NCBI GenBank assembly: GCA_027489355.1 | Contig: JAIXZY010000076.1 | Span: forward strand, 1-64,000 | DNA length: 64,000 nucleotides | Direction of reading: 5' to 3' | DNA from: Paracoccaceae bacterium | GTDB lineage: Bacteria; Pseudomonadota; Alphaproteobacteria; Rhodobacterales; Rhodobacteraceae | Shown here: positions 7,976 to 18,111 of the stretch, piece by piece | Layout of the letters: the number at the start of each line of letters is the position of its first letter | Position numbering within the stretch: the stretch's first letter is position 1 | Program-made: the position numbers and the translations under genes | The notes under the pieces: generated by a model | Told to the model about the DNA's origin: nothing | The model's input: the letters and a program-made list of their open reading frames with translations, nothing else | Database searches by the model: none

Positions 7976-8497
7976 TTACAGCCAGTCTATGTCATTGAAG
8001 CCGCGCTCGATGTAGCCGCCCTGGGAATAGCTTTCCCCCTGGTAGCCAAAGATCGGCCAGACCTCTTTCTGATTGTAGAGCCCCGTCACCAGCCCGGCCC
8101 GGATGGTCTGGAAGAAGGGGGTCGTCTCGATGGATTGCAGCAGCTTGACGCGGTCTTCCTCCCAACCGGCGGCGACATAGCTGTCAAAGCCCGCGGCCTT
8201 TGCGGCGGCGTCCAGCGCGGTGACGCCCTCGGCCACGAAGTCCTTCTGCTCGGCGCTGTCATAGCCCTTGACGGCGACGGCGTAGAACCGGTCCGGCACC
8301 TGGTCGTGCGGATATATGTCCCGCGCCATCTGCAGCAGGGTGGCCATCTGTTCGGGCGTGATCGCCGTCACCTCGACCGCCCAGGCGGCATCCGGGGCGG
8401 CAATGAAGCCCGTGCCGACCACGGCAAGCGCGCCGGCCGAAAGCGAGCGGGTCAGGAGCTGACGGCGGGTCAGCCCCCGAAGGTCGTGTCGTGTCAT
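7976..8497 (-). CDS. Tat-exported small subunit of GMC dehydrogenase (gluconate 2-dehydrogenase subunit 3 family)
   Basis: The 173-residue protein begins with a twin-arginine signal (TRRQLL, Arg11-Arg12), a hydrophobic stretch and a likely cleavage after AWA (about 40). The mature part contains ITPEQMATLLQMARDIYPHD, the pattern of the gluconate 2-dehydrogenase subunit 3 family. In characterised relatives this subunit carries the catalytic flavoprotein through the Tat pathway to the periplasm and stabilises it. A GGAGG ribosome-binding site lies 5 nt before the ATG. Confidence 0.85.
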   Translation of the reverse strand: MTRHDLRGLTRRQLLTRSLSAGALAVVGTGFIAAPDAAWAVEVTAITPEQMATLLQMARDIYPHDQVPDRFYAVAVKGYDSAEQKDFVAEGVTALDAAAKAAGFDSYVAAGWEEDRVKLLQSIETTPFFQTIRAGLVTGLYNQKEVWPIFGYQGESYSQGGYIERGFNDIDWL

Positions 8498-8544
8498 TCG
8501 TTTCCTCCCTTGATGTCTGGCCGGTCCGGTCGCCTCCCCCCTCC

Positions 8545-8940
8545 TCAGAGGAAGCGGCCGCCCCGCTGGATGACCTCGATCTGGTAGCCGTCGGGGTCGG
8601 CGATGAAGAAGAACTTGGCGACGGGGACGTCGCCGTTGCGGAAGTCGACGATCTTGCGCGGGGCAAGGCCCGCGGCGGTCATCCGGGCATGTTCGGCTTC
8701 GACATCGGGCACCGTGACTGCCAGGTGGCCGTAACCGTCGCCCAGTGCATAGGCCTCGGTGCGGCCCTTGTTGACCGTCAGCTCAAGCTCGAAGCTTTGC
8801 TCGGGGTTCGACAGGTAGATCAGCGTGAAACCGTCGAAGTCCAGCCGGTCGGCGACCTTCAGCCCAAACGCGGTATCATAGAAGTCCACGGAGCGCGCTT
8901 CGTCCAGCACGCGGACCATGGAGTGTACAAACTTTGCCAT
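8545..8940 (-). CDS. Glyoxalase I-like VOC metalloenzyme (lactoylglutathione lyase)
   Basis: Lactoylglutathione lyases isomerise the methylglyoxal-glutathione hemithioacetal. The 131-residue protein aligns with E. coli GloA in length and in all four metal ligands: His6, Glu53 (ELELT), His72 (GYGHLAV) and Glu122 (DPDGYQIEVI). The GRTEAYALGDGYGHLA region is typical of the nickel-type enzyme. It lies 47 bp upstream of the Tat small subunit on the same strand and may be in one transcript with the GMC pair. Other VOC activities cannot be excluded. Confidence 0.82.
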   Translation of the reverse strand: MAKFVHSMVRVLDEARSVDFYDTAFGLKVADRLDFDGFTLIYLSNPEQSFELELTVNKGRTEAYALGDGYGHLAVTVPDVEAEHARMTAAGLAPRKIVDFRNGDVPVAKFFFIADPDGYQIEVIQRGGRFL

Positions 8941-9028
8941 AGACCCCCCGGCAACTGTCGTTGATCTGGTAAGGTTACCGGACCAATTTTGGGGGCAGGT
9001 AGTACGTGAATACTACAGGCGCATTTTC

Positions 9029-9331
9029 CTATTCGGCCGCAAAGCGCCCGGACTGGGCCTGCGGAACCTGGTCCAGCTCGCCCAGGTGGATCGTGCAGGC
9101 GCACCGCAGCAGCGAGGTGAAGTTCGTAGCTTCGCCATGCTGTTCCAGCACTTCGGAGTGCAGCTTGGACAGGAAGGCGGGGGTCGTCGATCCGTCCTTC
9201 GCCGCCATCTGGTCGACGATGCCCCAGAAGGCACGCTCCAGCCGGATCGAGGTCGACTGGCCGTTCAGCCGCAGGCGACGGGTCACGTATTCATAGCGGG
9301 CCGGGTCCTGCCCGGCGAACATCTGGCACAT
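9029..9331 (-). CDS. Ribbon-helix-helix domain protein
   Basis: The 100-residue protein begins MCQMFAGQDPARYEYVTRR, followed by LRLNGQSTSIRLERAFWGIVDQMA, a pattern matching the strand-helix-helix of the RHH_4 family common in alphaproteobacteria. These are presumed small DNA-binding proteins; no target is known. The ATG at 9331 has GGAGAGG upstream. It lies between the sulfotransferase gene and the glyoxalase I-like gene, all on the minus strand, so local regulation is possible but unproven. Confidence 0.75.
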   Translation of the reverse strand: MCQMFAGQDPARYEYVTRRLRLNGQSTSIRLERAFWGIVDQMAAKDGSTTPAFLSKLHSEVLEQHGEATNFTSLLRCACTIHLGELDQVPQAQSGRFAAE

Positions 9332-9412
9332 CGCTGGCCCTCTCCGTTCCAGGTGAGAAGGCAAATGTGAGGGCAGACGGGCGAATCGTCAAATCAAGCT
9401 TGCGGGCCGGTC

Positions 9413-10330
9413 TTACGCCGGCACCAGGTCCGCCTCGCTTCCGGCCCAGGGTCCCACCGTGCCATCGGCGTGGTAGCCCATCCGCTCCATTGCCGGGGCC
9501 AGCGCCTCGGCCAGACGGGCGCATTGCGCGGGGGTCAGGTGCTCTTGCCAGCCGCCGGACTTGCCCGAGCGGAAGAAGGCCTCGGACTTCGGCGGGCGTT
9601 CCTTGAAGTTCCCCGCCGCCTCTTGCGCCTTGAGGTTGCTGAAGCTCGACGCCTCGACCGCGGCACTGACCCTGGCCGCATCGGGTTCGCCGTCCGGGAA
9701 CATCACCCGCAGCGCCTTGGTGAAGTTGCCGACGGTATCGGCCAGCATGTCCTCGTAGCGCAGGGTCAGGCGCCGCACGTTGGGCATGTCCAGCCACGAG
9801 AGCGTATGGCTCGACCAGTCGGACTGCACCTGCGGCATCTGCGAGAACATCAGCCCGTCCACCTGGAAGGTCGGATTGCACATGTGGTCGATGCAGCGGT
9901 CGAAATCATGCGGCGCGAGGCCGAGGTGGAAGGCGTAGGACACAGCAACGTCGAAGGGGTGGCGGACAAGGTGGATGACCGAAGCCGTCGCTTCCGGCGG
10001 GAACAGAAGTTCGCCGTTGGCCAGCGGCAGGTTCGCGTCATGCACCTTTTGCGGCGAGGTGATCCGGGTCGTCTTCGCCAGATGCAGATAGATCGCGCGG
10101 CGGGCGACGAAGGTCTCTTCCTCGGTCAGCAGGCTGCCGTCGCAGGCCATGTAGCGTTCAAACAGCTGCTCGCGCGCCGCGTGACGGCCGCCCAGCTTGT
10201 TGATGTCAACGTCCCCCGCCTTGCTGTCATAGGCGGTAAGCAGCGCGCGGAACCAGGTGTTGCCCGACTTCGGATAGGACGCAAGCCAGGTGAAGGCGTT
10301 CGAGGGCAGGGCGTTGTCGGTGCCGGACAT
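9413..10330 (-). CDS. Sulfotransferase domain protein
   Basis: Sulfotransferases move a sulfuryl group from PAPS to a hydroxyl or amine. The 305-residue protein has the 5'-phosphosulfate-binding loop ASYPKSGNTW (about 17-26) and the 3'-phosphate motif LVRHPFDVAVSYAFH (about 121-135, with Arg123 and Ser131). A C-terminal GxxGxW-like segment, FFRSGKSGGWQEHL, is also present. Of two adjacent ATGs the second (10330) is favoured because AGGAGG lies 4 nt before it. Its start overlaps the stop codon of the upstream gene, so the two are translationally coupled. The acceptor is unknown. Confidence 0.85.
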   Translation of the reverse strand: MSGTDNALPSNAFTWLASYPKSGNTWFRALLTAYDSKAGDVDINKLGGRHAAREQLFERYMACDGSLLTEEETFVARRAIYLHLAKTTRITSPQKVHDANLPLANGELLFPPEATASVIHLVRHPFDVAVSYAFHLGLAPHDFDRCIDHMCNPTFQVDGLMFSQMPQVQSDWSSHTLSWLDMPNVRRLTLRYEDMLADTVGNFTKALRVMFPDGEPDAARVSAAVEASSFSNLKAQEAAGNFKERPPKSEAFFRSGKSGGWQEHLTPAQCARLAEALAPAMERMGYHADGTVGPWAGSEADLVPA

Positions 10331-11148
10331 CATGCCTCCTGGGCCTGGAATTGCGACAGAAGCTGGGTGGCGAAGTCGGTCGTGGGCTTCTGGCCGGCGG
10401 GCAGCGCAAAGCGCCACATCGGCAGGTTGTTGGCCAGCACGAGATGCGCGATCCCCATCGTGCGTTCGCCCCAGATCGCATTGCCGACCAGCGGCATGAA
10501 GATGTGTTTCTTGATCTCTGCGATACAGTGCATCAACGAGATCTGCGTCAGTTCGCCAACCTCGCCCTTGCCATCGCTGATGCAGACCAGCCCTGCGCAG
10601 GAATGGACCTTGCTGCCGTCGATGGCGGGCCGGTCGACGCGCAGGCGCCGCGCGCCGTCGCGCACAGGAAGGTGCGCCATGTCGTTCCTGGTCTTGCGCA
10701 AAGTGATGGGTTGGCCGTTGGTGCACACCCGCGTCGGGTCCTCGGGGTCGACCACCACCGGCGCGTCCGACAGCGCCAGCCCGGTCAGGTCCCCAAGGGC
10801 CAGCGCCATCGTCTCGTGCAGGTCCTCGCGGTCGGAGGCGATCAGAAGAAGGCGGCCGTCGGCAAGCTCCACCGCATTGGCGCTGAGCGGGACGCGGCCC
10901 TCGATCCAGGCCGCCGCCGCGAAGCCCGAGGTCAGCACGAAGGGCTGCAGGTCCCCGGCCGGGCGGTTCTTGGGCTCTGCGACGGCAACCCCCTGCCCCG
11001 GCGCATAGTGCAGGCGGCCACCGGACGGAGAACGGAAGAGGAAGGCTTCGCGGTCGACCTCGAAGAAGGGCGTGGCCTGGCGCTTCTTCTCTAGCGTTTC
11101 AGGAGGCTGCCGGTCGGAAGCGGCGATCAGGCTGAGGATTGGGTCCAA
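10330..11148 (-). CDS. Protein of unknown function coupled to the sulfotransferase
   Basis: I do not recognise this 272-residue protein. It has no signal peptide or membrane segment. It contains strand-rich stretches (GRLHYAPGQGVAVAE; GRLLLIASDREDLHETMALALGDLTGLAL) and a C-terminal Cys/His-containing part (SCAGLVCISD; MHCIAEIKKHIFMPLVG). The TTG at 11148 is the most likely start, with GAGG 5 nt upstream; no ATG gives a sensible N-terminus. The stop codon overlaps the sulfotransferase start, which implies stoichiometric production and a shared job. It may recognise or present the acceptor substrate, but that is speculation. Confidence 0.6.
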   Translation of the reverse strand: MDPILSLIAASDRQPPETLEKKRQATPFFEVDREAFLFRSPSGGRLHYAPGQGVAVAEPKNRPAGDLQPFVLTSGFAAAAWIEGRVPLSANAVELADGRLLLIASDREDLHETMALALGDLTGLALSDAPVVVDPEDPTRVCTNGQPITLRKTRNDMAHLPVRDGARRLRVDRPAIDGSKVHSCAGLVCISDGKGEVGELTQISLMHCIAEIKKHIFMPLVGNAIWGERTMGIAHLVLANNLPMWRFALPAGQKPTTDFATQLLSQFQAQEA

Positions 11149-11313
11149 CGGGGCCTCACAGATCGAGAAGGGACAATTGTGCTTGTCATACTTACCGAAC
11201 CGCCGGTTGCAACGCAAAAGGTCCGGCAGGGCTGCCTGCGGGGAAAGAAGATGGCGGTCTGTTGCGCCTTGGCCGTTCCGCACATCCCCGTCCGCTCGAT
11301 AGCCCGTAATGAA

Positions 11314-11340
11314 GAAGGCCGCCCACAAGGGGCGGCCTTC
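11314..11340 (-). terminator. tuf transcription terminator hairpin
   Basis: An inverted repeat of 10 bp (11314-11323 with 11331-11340, plus one inner C-G pair) lies 20 nt after the tuf stop codon. On the minus strand it is followed by UUCAUU, a moderately U-rich tail. Confidence 0.65.
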
Positions 11341-11360
11341 GATCTGCCTGTCCGGGAAGA

Positions 11361-12536
<1,176 letters not shown>

Positions 12537-12597
12537 CGCGCTATCCGCCCTTGTCCAGATCGGGCCCAAGAGGGAGGCCCGAGATTACACGGGCGGC

Positions 12598-12626
12598 GAC
12601 TTAGCCCGCGCCTGCGGGAAATTCAA
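12598..12626 (-). promoter_or_regulatory. Putative promoter of tuf
   Basis: On the minus strand, TTGAAT (12626-12621) and TAAGTC (12603-12598) are separated by 17 bp. This would give a leader of about 55 nt before the tuf ATG. Confidence 0.5.
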
Positions 12627-12702
12627 GCCTGATTGGCCGGAAGACGCGTGACGCAGCAGCGCGCTTTGCCGTGGGGCCGCGCTGCCCTATCTTTGCAGCA
12701 CC

Positions 12703-14061
12703 ATGCTTGACGCCCCGCACGCCCTTCCCGCCCGCGTACCGCTCCATACCGAACCGATGGGGGTCTGGGCCAGCTTCCGCGCGGCGCAGCGCAACGTGCT
12801 GGAACTGATCCCCGAGATCGCGACGCGGGTGCCGATCCTGTCGGGCCGCACCGGAAAACGCTGGCACATGCTGATGGACCCGGACGGGCTGAAGCAGGTT
12901 CTGCGTGACCGGGTGGACGATTACCCGAAATCCGTGGTGACGAAGCTGATCCTGGAACCGGCCATCGGCGACAGCCTCTTCGTGGCCGAAGGCGCGCAGT
13001 GGATGTGGCAGCGCCGGACCGCCGCGCCGGTGTTTTCCCACCGCAACGTTACGGCGCTTGGCCCGGTGATGACGGCGGCGGCGGAGAGGTCGGTGGCGCG
13101 GCTCGACCGGGCCGTGGGCCGGGCGGCGGACCTGTTCGACGAGATGGTGACGGCGACCTTCGAGGTGATCGCGGACGTCACCTTCTCGGACGGCACGGGC
13201 TTCGACCGGGCGGCGGTGCATGAGGCCATCGAGCAGTACATCGGCGCGACGGCGAAGGTCTCGCTGCTGGACGTGCTGGGCGCCCCGCCCTGGGTGCCGC
13301 GTCCCAACCGGCTGATGACGGGCAGCGCGATGCGGCAGACCAAGCGCCTGGCCGACCGCGCCATCGACGCCCGCCGGGCCGAGGGCGCAAAGACCCCGCC
13401 GGACCTTCTGGACCTGTTGATGGCCGGGTCCGACCCGGAAAGCGGTCGGCAGATGACCACGGCCGAGCTGCGCGACAACCTTCTCACCTTCATCGTGGCC
13501 GGGCACGAAACGACGGCGCTGACGCTGAGCTGGGCGCTCTATCTCTGCGCTTTCGATCCGTCAGTGCAGGACGCCGCGCGGGCCGAGGCGCAGGCAGCCC
13601 TGGGCGACCGGGCGGCGACGGTGGCCGACCTGCCGCGCCTGCCGCTGGTCCGCCGGATCGTGGACGAGGCGCTGCGGATGTACCCCCCCGCCGCCTTCCT
13701 GTCCCGCACCGCGATGGCCGCCGACACGCTTTGCGACCGCGAGGTCCGGCCCGGCGACACGGTGATCCTGCCGATCTATGCGCTGCACCGCCACCGCCTG
13801 CTCTGGGAGGACCCCGACGCCTTCCGGCCCGACCGCTTCGCCGATCCAAAGGCCGTGCCGCGGTTCCAGTACCTGCCCTTCGGCGACGGCCCGCGCATCT
13901 GCATTGGCGCAAGTTTCGCGCTACAGGAAGCGGTGATCGTGCTGGCAACGCTGCTGGCCCGCTTCCGCTTCACCCCCGTTCTGGGGAAAGAGCCGAAGCC
14001 GGTGATGATCCTGACCCTGCGGCCGCAGGGCGGGGTCTGGCTCAAGGTGGACCGCGCCTGA
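12703..14061 (+). CDS. Cytochrome P450
   Basis: P450s insert one oxygen atom into organic substrates using haem-thiolate chemistry. The 452-residue protein has the I-helix oxygen-binding motif AGHETT (266-271), the K-helix ExxR (Glu322-Arg325), the PERF-like FRPDRF segment (about 374-379) and the haem-ligand loop FGDGPRIC with Cys400. It has no membrane anchor, so it is probably a soluble class I enzyme. No ferredoxin or reductase gene is adjacent. The sequence resembles fatty-acid/alkane-type bacterial P450s, but the substrate cannot be predicted. No strong ribosome-binding site is seen before the ATG. Confidence 0.93.
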   Translation: MLDAPHALPARVPLHTEPMGVWASFRAAQRNVLELIPEIATRVPILSGRTGKRWHMLMDPDGLKQVLRDRVDDYPKSVVTKLILEPAIGDSLFVAEGAQWMWQRRTAAPVFSHRNVTALGPVMTAAAERSVARLDRAVGRAADLFDEMVTATFEVIADVTFSDGTGFDRAAVHEAIEQYIGATAKVSLLDVLGAPPWVPRPNRLMTGSAMRQTKRLADRAIDARRAEGAKTPPDLLDLLMAGSDPESGRQMTTAELRDNLLTFIVAGHETTALTLSWALYLCAFDPSVQDAARAEAQAALGDRAATVADLPRLPLVRRIVDEALRMYPPAAFLSRTAMAADTLCDREVRPGDTVILPIYALHRHRLLWEDPDAFRPDRFADPKAVPRFQYLPFGDGPRICIGASFALQEAVIVLATLLARFRFTPVLGKEPKPVMILTLRPQGGVWLKVDRA

Positions 14062-14073
14062 CCCCGGATCGGC

Positions 14074-16386
14074 TCAGGTGAACTTGTTGTCCCGCGGGAA
14101 GCCGCGCGGGGCCATCTTGCCGGCGCTGGCACGGGCCCCGGTCCATTCGATCAGGTCGGTTTCCGTCCGGGTGCGCCCCGCAGGGTCCTTCCACGACAGG
14201 CCGTCGGCCTTGCGGAAGGTGATGGCATCGGACAATCCGCCGTCCTTGTACTTCTGCAACCTTACGCCCTTGCCCCTGGCCATTTCCGGCAGTTCGGACA
14301 ACGGGAAAACCAGCATTTTCCGGTTGTCGCCCACCACGGCGATCATGTCGCCCGCGACCAGCGTGCAGACCGCGGCCTTCACCCCGTCGCGCACCGTCAG
14401 CACGGCCTTCCCGGCCTTGGTCTGCGCTACCAACTCTTCCGACGGCACGATGAACCCGTCCCCGGCGCTGGAGGCAAGCAGGTACTTCTGCCCCGCCCGG
14501 AACAACAGGAACCCGGTGATGCCGGTGTCGTTCGGCAGGTCCACCATCAGGCGCACAGGTTCGCCCATCCCCCGCCCGCCGGGCAGGTTGGCGCCCAGAA
14601 GCGTGTAGAACCGGCCGTTCTCGGCCACGAGCAGGATCTTGTCCGTCGTCTCGGCATGGAAGGCGAAACGCGGGCCGTCGCCGTCCTTGAACTTCTGCTC
14701 GGCGTTCAGGTCGACGTGGCCCTTCAACGCCCGGATCCAGCCCATCTTCGAGCAGATCACGGTAATCGGCTCGCGGTCGATCATCGCCTCGTAAGGGATC
14801 TCCTCGACCTCGGCCGCGTCGGCGAACTGGGTGCGGCGCGCGCCCAAGGCGGTGTGCTTGCCGTAGACCTTCCGGACCTCGTCCAGTTCTTTCCCGATCC
14901 GCTTCCACTGGCGGCGCTCACTGTCCAGCAGGTCGGCGAGATCGGCCCGCTCCTTGGTCAGGGCGTCGCGTTCTGCGTTCAGCTCCATCTCCTCCAGACG
15001 GCGGAGACTGCGGAGCCGCATGTTCAGGATGGCCTCGGCCTGAACCTCGGTCAGCACGCCCTGCCCCTTGGCGGGCGGCTGGTAGTCCTTCTCGGACGTC
15101 GCGCGGATGTGCGATTTGGACCAGTCCTCGGCCATCAGCGCGGCCTTGGGGTCGTTGTCGTACCGGATGATGTCAATCACCCGGTCGAGGTTCAGGAAGG
15201 CGATGAGCAGTCCTTCCAGCACCTCCAGCCGGGCGTCGATCTTCTCGATCCGGTGCTGGCTGCGCCGCCGCAGCACGTCGCGGCGGTGGTCCAGGAACGC
15301 GCGCAGCACCTCTTTCAGCGAACAGACCTTCGGCACCTTGCCGTCGATCAGCACGTTCATGTTCAGGCTGAACCGCACCTCAAGGTCCGAGTTGCGGAAC
15401 AGGCTGCCCATCAGCACCTCGGGGTCCACGGTGCGCGACCGGGGCTCCAGGATCAGGCGGACATCCTCGGCGGACTCATCCCGGACGTCGGCCAGCAAAG
15501 GCACCTTCTTGATCTGAATAAGCTCGGCCAGCTTCTCGATCAGCTTCGACTTCTGCACCTGGAAGGGGATCTGCGTGACGACGATCTGCCAGGTCCCGCG
15601 GCCAAGGTCCTCGACCTCCCACTTGGCGCGGGTGCGGAAGGCGCCGCGGCCGGTCTTGTAGGCTTCCAGGATCGAGTCGCGCGGCTCGACGATCACCCCG
15701 CCCGTCGGGAAATCGGGGCCGGGGATCCTGGCGATCAGCGCCTCGTCGGACAGGTTCGGGTCTTCGAGAAGCGCATGGCAACCGTCGATCAGTTCGTCCA
15801 GATTGTGCGGCGGAATGTTCGTCGCCATGCCCACCGCGATGCCGCTGGAGCCGTTGGCGAGAAGGTTGGGGAAGGCCGCCGGAAGGACGACCGGCTCTTC
15901 CAGACGCCCGTCGTAGTTCGGGCGAAAATCGACTGCGGTCTCGTCGATCCCTTCCATCAGCGCCTCGGCCGCCGCCGTCACGCGGGCCTCGGTGTATCGG
16001 CTGGCCGCCGGGTTGTCGCCGTCGATGTTGCCGAAGTTGCCCTGCCCGTCGACCAGCGGGTAGCGCATGTTGAAGTCCTGCGCCAAGCGCGCCATCGCAT
16101 CATAGATCGCCAGATCGCCGTGGGGGTGGAAGTCCCCCATCGTGTCACCCGCGATCTTGGCCGATTTCAGGAAGCCCCCGGTCGGGGTCAGCCGCAGCCG
16201 ACGCATCGCCCAGAGGATTCGACGGTGGACCGGCTTCAACCCGTCCCGGGCATCCGGCAGGGCGCGGTGCATGATCGTGGACAGCGCATAGGTCAGATAC
16301 CGCTCTCCGATCGCGCGGGACAGCGGTTCGGAGGTGGTCTGGCCCTGGGGACCCTCGATCTTGGGCTCGTCGTCGTCAGCATCCAT
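14074..16386 (-). CDS. parC: DNA topoisomerase IV subunit A
   Basis: ParC is the DNA-cleaving subunit of the decatenase topoisomerase IV. The 770-residue protein has the winged-helix/tower breakage domain with the active-site Tyr131 in [10 protein letters not shown], the coiled-coil segment (about 430-480), and a C-terminal beta-pinwheel shorter than that of GyrA. The lack of a clear GyrA box supports ParC. In the quinolone region [12 protein letters not shown], Leu92 occupies the position of E. coli Ser80 and Asp96 that of Glu84. It is convergent with the P450 gene (12-bp gap). Confidence 0.93.
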   Translation of the reverse strand: MDADDDEPKIEGPQGQTTSEPLSRAIGERYLTYALSTIMHRALPDARDGLKPVHRRILWAMRRLRLTPTGGFLKSAKIAGDTMGDFHPHGDLAIYDAMARLAQDFNMRYPLVDGQGNFGNIDGDNPAASRYTEARVTAAAEALMEGIDETAVDFRPNYDGRLEEPVVLPAAFPNLLANGSSGIAVGMATNIPPHNLDELIDGCHALLEDPNLSDEALIARIPGPDFPTGGVIVEPRDSILEAYKTGRGAFRTRAKWEVEDLGRGTWQIVVTQIPFQVQKSKLIEKLAELIQIKKVPLLADVRDESAEDVRLILEPRSRTVDPEVLMGSLFRNSDLEVRFSLNMNVLIDGKVPKVCSLKEVLRAFLDHRRDVLRRRSQHRIEKIDARLEVLEGLLIAFLNLDRVIDIIRYDNDPKAALMAEDWSKSHIRATSEKDYQPPAKGQGVLTEVQAEAILNMRLRSLRRLEEMELNAERDALTKERADLADLLDSERRQWKRIGKELDEVRKVYGKHTALGARRTQFADAAEVEEIPYEAMIDREPITVICSKMGWIRALKGHVDLNAEQKFKDGDGPRFAFHAETTDKILLVAENGRFYTLLGANLPGGRGMGEPVRLMVDLPNDTGITGFLLFRAGQKYLLASSAGDGFIVPSEELVAQTKAGKAVLTVRDGVKAAVCTLVAGDMIAVVGDNRKMLVFPLSELPEMARGKGVRLQKYKDGGLSDAITFRKADGLSWKDPAGRTRTETDLIEWTGARASAGKMAPRGFPRDNKFT

Positions 16387-16528
16387 GCATGTCGTGTAGG
16401 GAAAACGACGGTGCGGGTCCAGATGGCAATCGGGGGAACAGGGAACCGCCGTGTCGGTTGTGCATTTTTCCTACACTCGCGCAGACCGGCTGTGCTAAGA
16501 CCAACCCAGATAAGAACGGACCCCTTTC

Positions 16529-17152
16529 ATGCTGCGCCTCACTTTGCTGCTTTGTATCGGCATGTACGCCGCCCTGATGATTGCAGGGGAAGACCGCGGC
16601 CAGATGCGCCCCGGCCTGGCGGCAGCGGCGGCCGGAAAAGCGCAGCCCGCCGCGGTGGACGGCAGCGAATCGCAGGTGGCCGAGGCCGAACCGACCGCCC
16701 CGGCCCGGACGGCTGCGGCAGAGCCGGTGGTAGCGCCTTCGATCCCTTCCGCTCAGCCTGAAGCCGCTGCCGTGGCGGCCCCCGTCGTGGCCGTGACCGA
16801 GCCTGCCGCCCCGCCCCCCTATGTCGAACCAGAGCGGGATCTGGTCACGGCGCTGGAGGAGCCTGTCTTCTCGCTGGCGTCCGTCGGCAACGAGACGCCC
16901 CCTGCGGCGCCCGCGACCCCGCAGCCCGAGGTGCTCGCCAGTGGCGAAGGCACGATCTGGTATGTCAATGCAAGCTCGGTCAACGTCCGCGCCGCACCGA
17001 CGACCGACTCCGAGGTTGTGGGCAAGCTGGCCTCGGGCGAGGCGACGCTGGTCGTGCAGGCCGTGGACGGCGACTGGGCCCGGATCGTGATCCAGGGCGA
17101 CGGGGTGGAAGGCTTCGTCGCGATGCGCTACCTCAGCGCCGAGGCCCCCTGA
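16529..17152 (+). CDS. Membrane-anchored SH3b domain protein
   Basis: The 207-residue protein has an N-terminal hydrophobic segment (about 1-20) that acts as signal or anchor. A long Ala/Pro-rich low-complexity linker follows (about 30-135), then a bacterial SH3 domain (about 142-204), recognisable from WYVNASSVNVRAAPTTDSEVVGKL and GDWARIVIQGDGVEGFVAMRYL. SH3b domains often bind peptidoglycan. The gene is divergent from parC (142-bp gap) and 24 bp upstream of an SDR gene. An envelope role is inferred from architecture. Confidence 0.82.
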   Translation: MLRLTLLLCIGMYAALMIAGEDRGQMRPGLAAAAAGKAQPAAVDGSESQVAEAEPTAPARTAAAEPVVAPSIPSAQPEAAAVAAPVVAVTEPAAPPPYVEPERDLVTALEEPVFSLASVGNETPPAAPATPQPEVLASGEGTIWYVNASSVNVRAAPTTDSEVVGKLASGEATLVVQAVDGDWARIVIQGDGVEGFVAMRYLSAEAP

Positions 17153-17176
17153 CGGGCCGCCTGGCCCGAGGGACAC

Positions 17177-18007
17177 ATGCGCCAACGTTCGATCCTGATC
17201 ACCGGATGCTCTTCGGGCATTGGGCTTGACGCGGCGCGGGGACTGCACGCCCGCGGCTGGCGCGTCTTTGCAACCTGCCGGCAGGAGGCCGACTGCGACA
17301 GGTTGCGCGCCGAGGGGCTGGAAAGCTTCCGCCTGGATTATGCCGACGAGGCCAGCATCGCGGACGCTCTGGACGAGGCGCTGCGCCGCACCGGCGGCAC
17401 GCTGGATGCGGTCTACAACAACGGCGCCTTCGCCTGCCCCGGCGCGGTCGAGGACCTGCCCCGCGGCGCCCTGCGCGAAATCTTCGAAACGAACCTTTTC
17501 GGCTACCACGACCTCACCCGCCGGGTGATCCCGGTGATGCGGCGGCAGGGGCATGGCCGGATCATCAATTGCTCATCCGTCCTGGGCCTTGTCGGCGCGA
17601 AATGGCGCGGGGCCTATGTGGCGACCAAGTTCGCGATGGAGGGGCTGACCGATGTCCTGCGGATCGAGATGCGCGGCACCGGCATCGACCTGATCCTGAT
17701 CGAGCCAGGCCCCATCGCCACGAAGATCCGTGAGAATGCGGTCCCCCATTTCGAACAGTGGATCGACTGGGAGAACTCGGCCCGGCGCGAGCAATATGTC
17801 AGCCTGCTGGGGCGGCTCTACGACAAGAAGACGAAGAAGGACGCCTTCGAGCTGGGACCCGAGGCGGTGACGGCGAAGCTGATCCGAGCGCTGGAGGACA
17901 AGCGCCCGAAGGCGCGCTACTATGTCACGACGCCGACCTACCTGATGGGGGTCCTGCGCCGAGCCCTGCCGACGCGGGCGCTGGACTGGCTGATCGCCAA
18001 GGGCTAG
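17177..18007 (+). CDS. Short-chain dehydrogenase/reductase (SDR)
   Basis: The 276-residue protein is a classical SDR with the cofactor motif TGCSSGIG (9-16), NNGAF (about 81-85, in place of NNAG), catalytic Ser133/134 and the YxxxK pair Tyr147-Lys151 (YVATKFAME). The sequence resembles SDRs annotated as retinol/oestradiol-type dehydrogenases, but the substrate is unknown. GAGG precedes the ATG by 5 nt. Palindromic sequences follow the stop codon. Confidence 0.88.
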   Translation: MRQRSILITGCSSGIGLDAARGLHARGWRVFATCRQEADCDRLRAEGLESFRLDYADEASIADALDEALRRTGGTLDAVYNNGAFACPGAVEDLPRGALREIFETNLFGYHDLTRRVIPVMRRQGHGRIINCSSVLGLVGAKWRGAYVATKFAMEGLTDVLRIEMRGTGIDLILIEPGPIATKIRENAVPHFEQWIDWENSARREQYVSLLGRLYDKKTKKDAFELGPEAVTAKLIRALEDKRPKARYYVTTPTYLMGVLRRALPTRALDWLIAKG

Positions 18008-18010
18008 GCG

Positions 18011-18059
18011 CAAGAATCTTAAGTAAAGTTCTTGGCAAATTTCTTACTCAAGAAATTTG
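18011..18059. repeat. AT-rich palindrome pair downstream of the SDR gene
   Basis: Two adjacent inverted repeats lie in an unusually AT-rich pocket. The first, 18011-18034, has CAAGAA and TTCTTG arms around 12 bp. The second has a perfect 10-bp stem: CAAATTTCTT (18036-18045) and its complement (18050-18059) around a 4-nt loop. The first resembles the 22-bp palindrome at 37196-37217 (both have CAAGA...TCTTGGC). They may act as a 3'-end signal for the SDR transcript. Confidence 0.55.
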
Positions 18060-18111
18060 GCTTCGCTTTCCGCCCGCGCCCCCCTAGATCAGGGACAAAG
18101 GAGTTCCCCCG

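Noticed and set aside
9029-9331. Toxin-antitoxin pair centred on the ribbon-helix-helix protein
   Set aside because: Neighbouring genes are a sulfotransferase and a glyoxalase-like enzyme, and no small toxin gene is adjacent.
14656-16761. 701-residue open frame opposite parC
   Set aside because: Antisense shadow; its translation is Val/Gln/His-rich without motifs, while parC on the other strand is certain.
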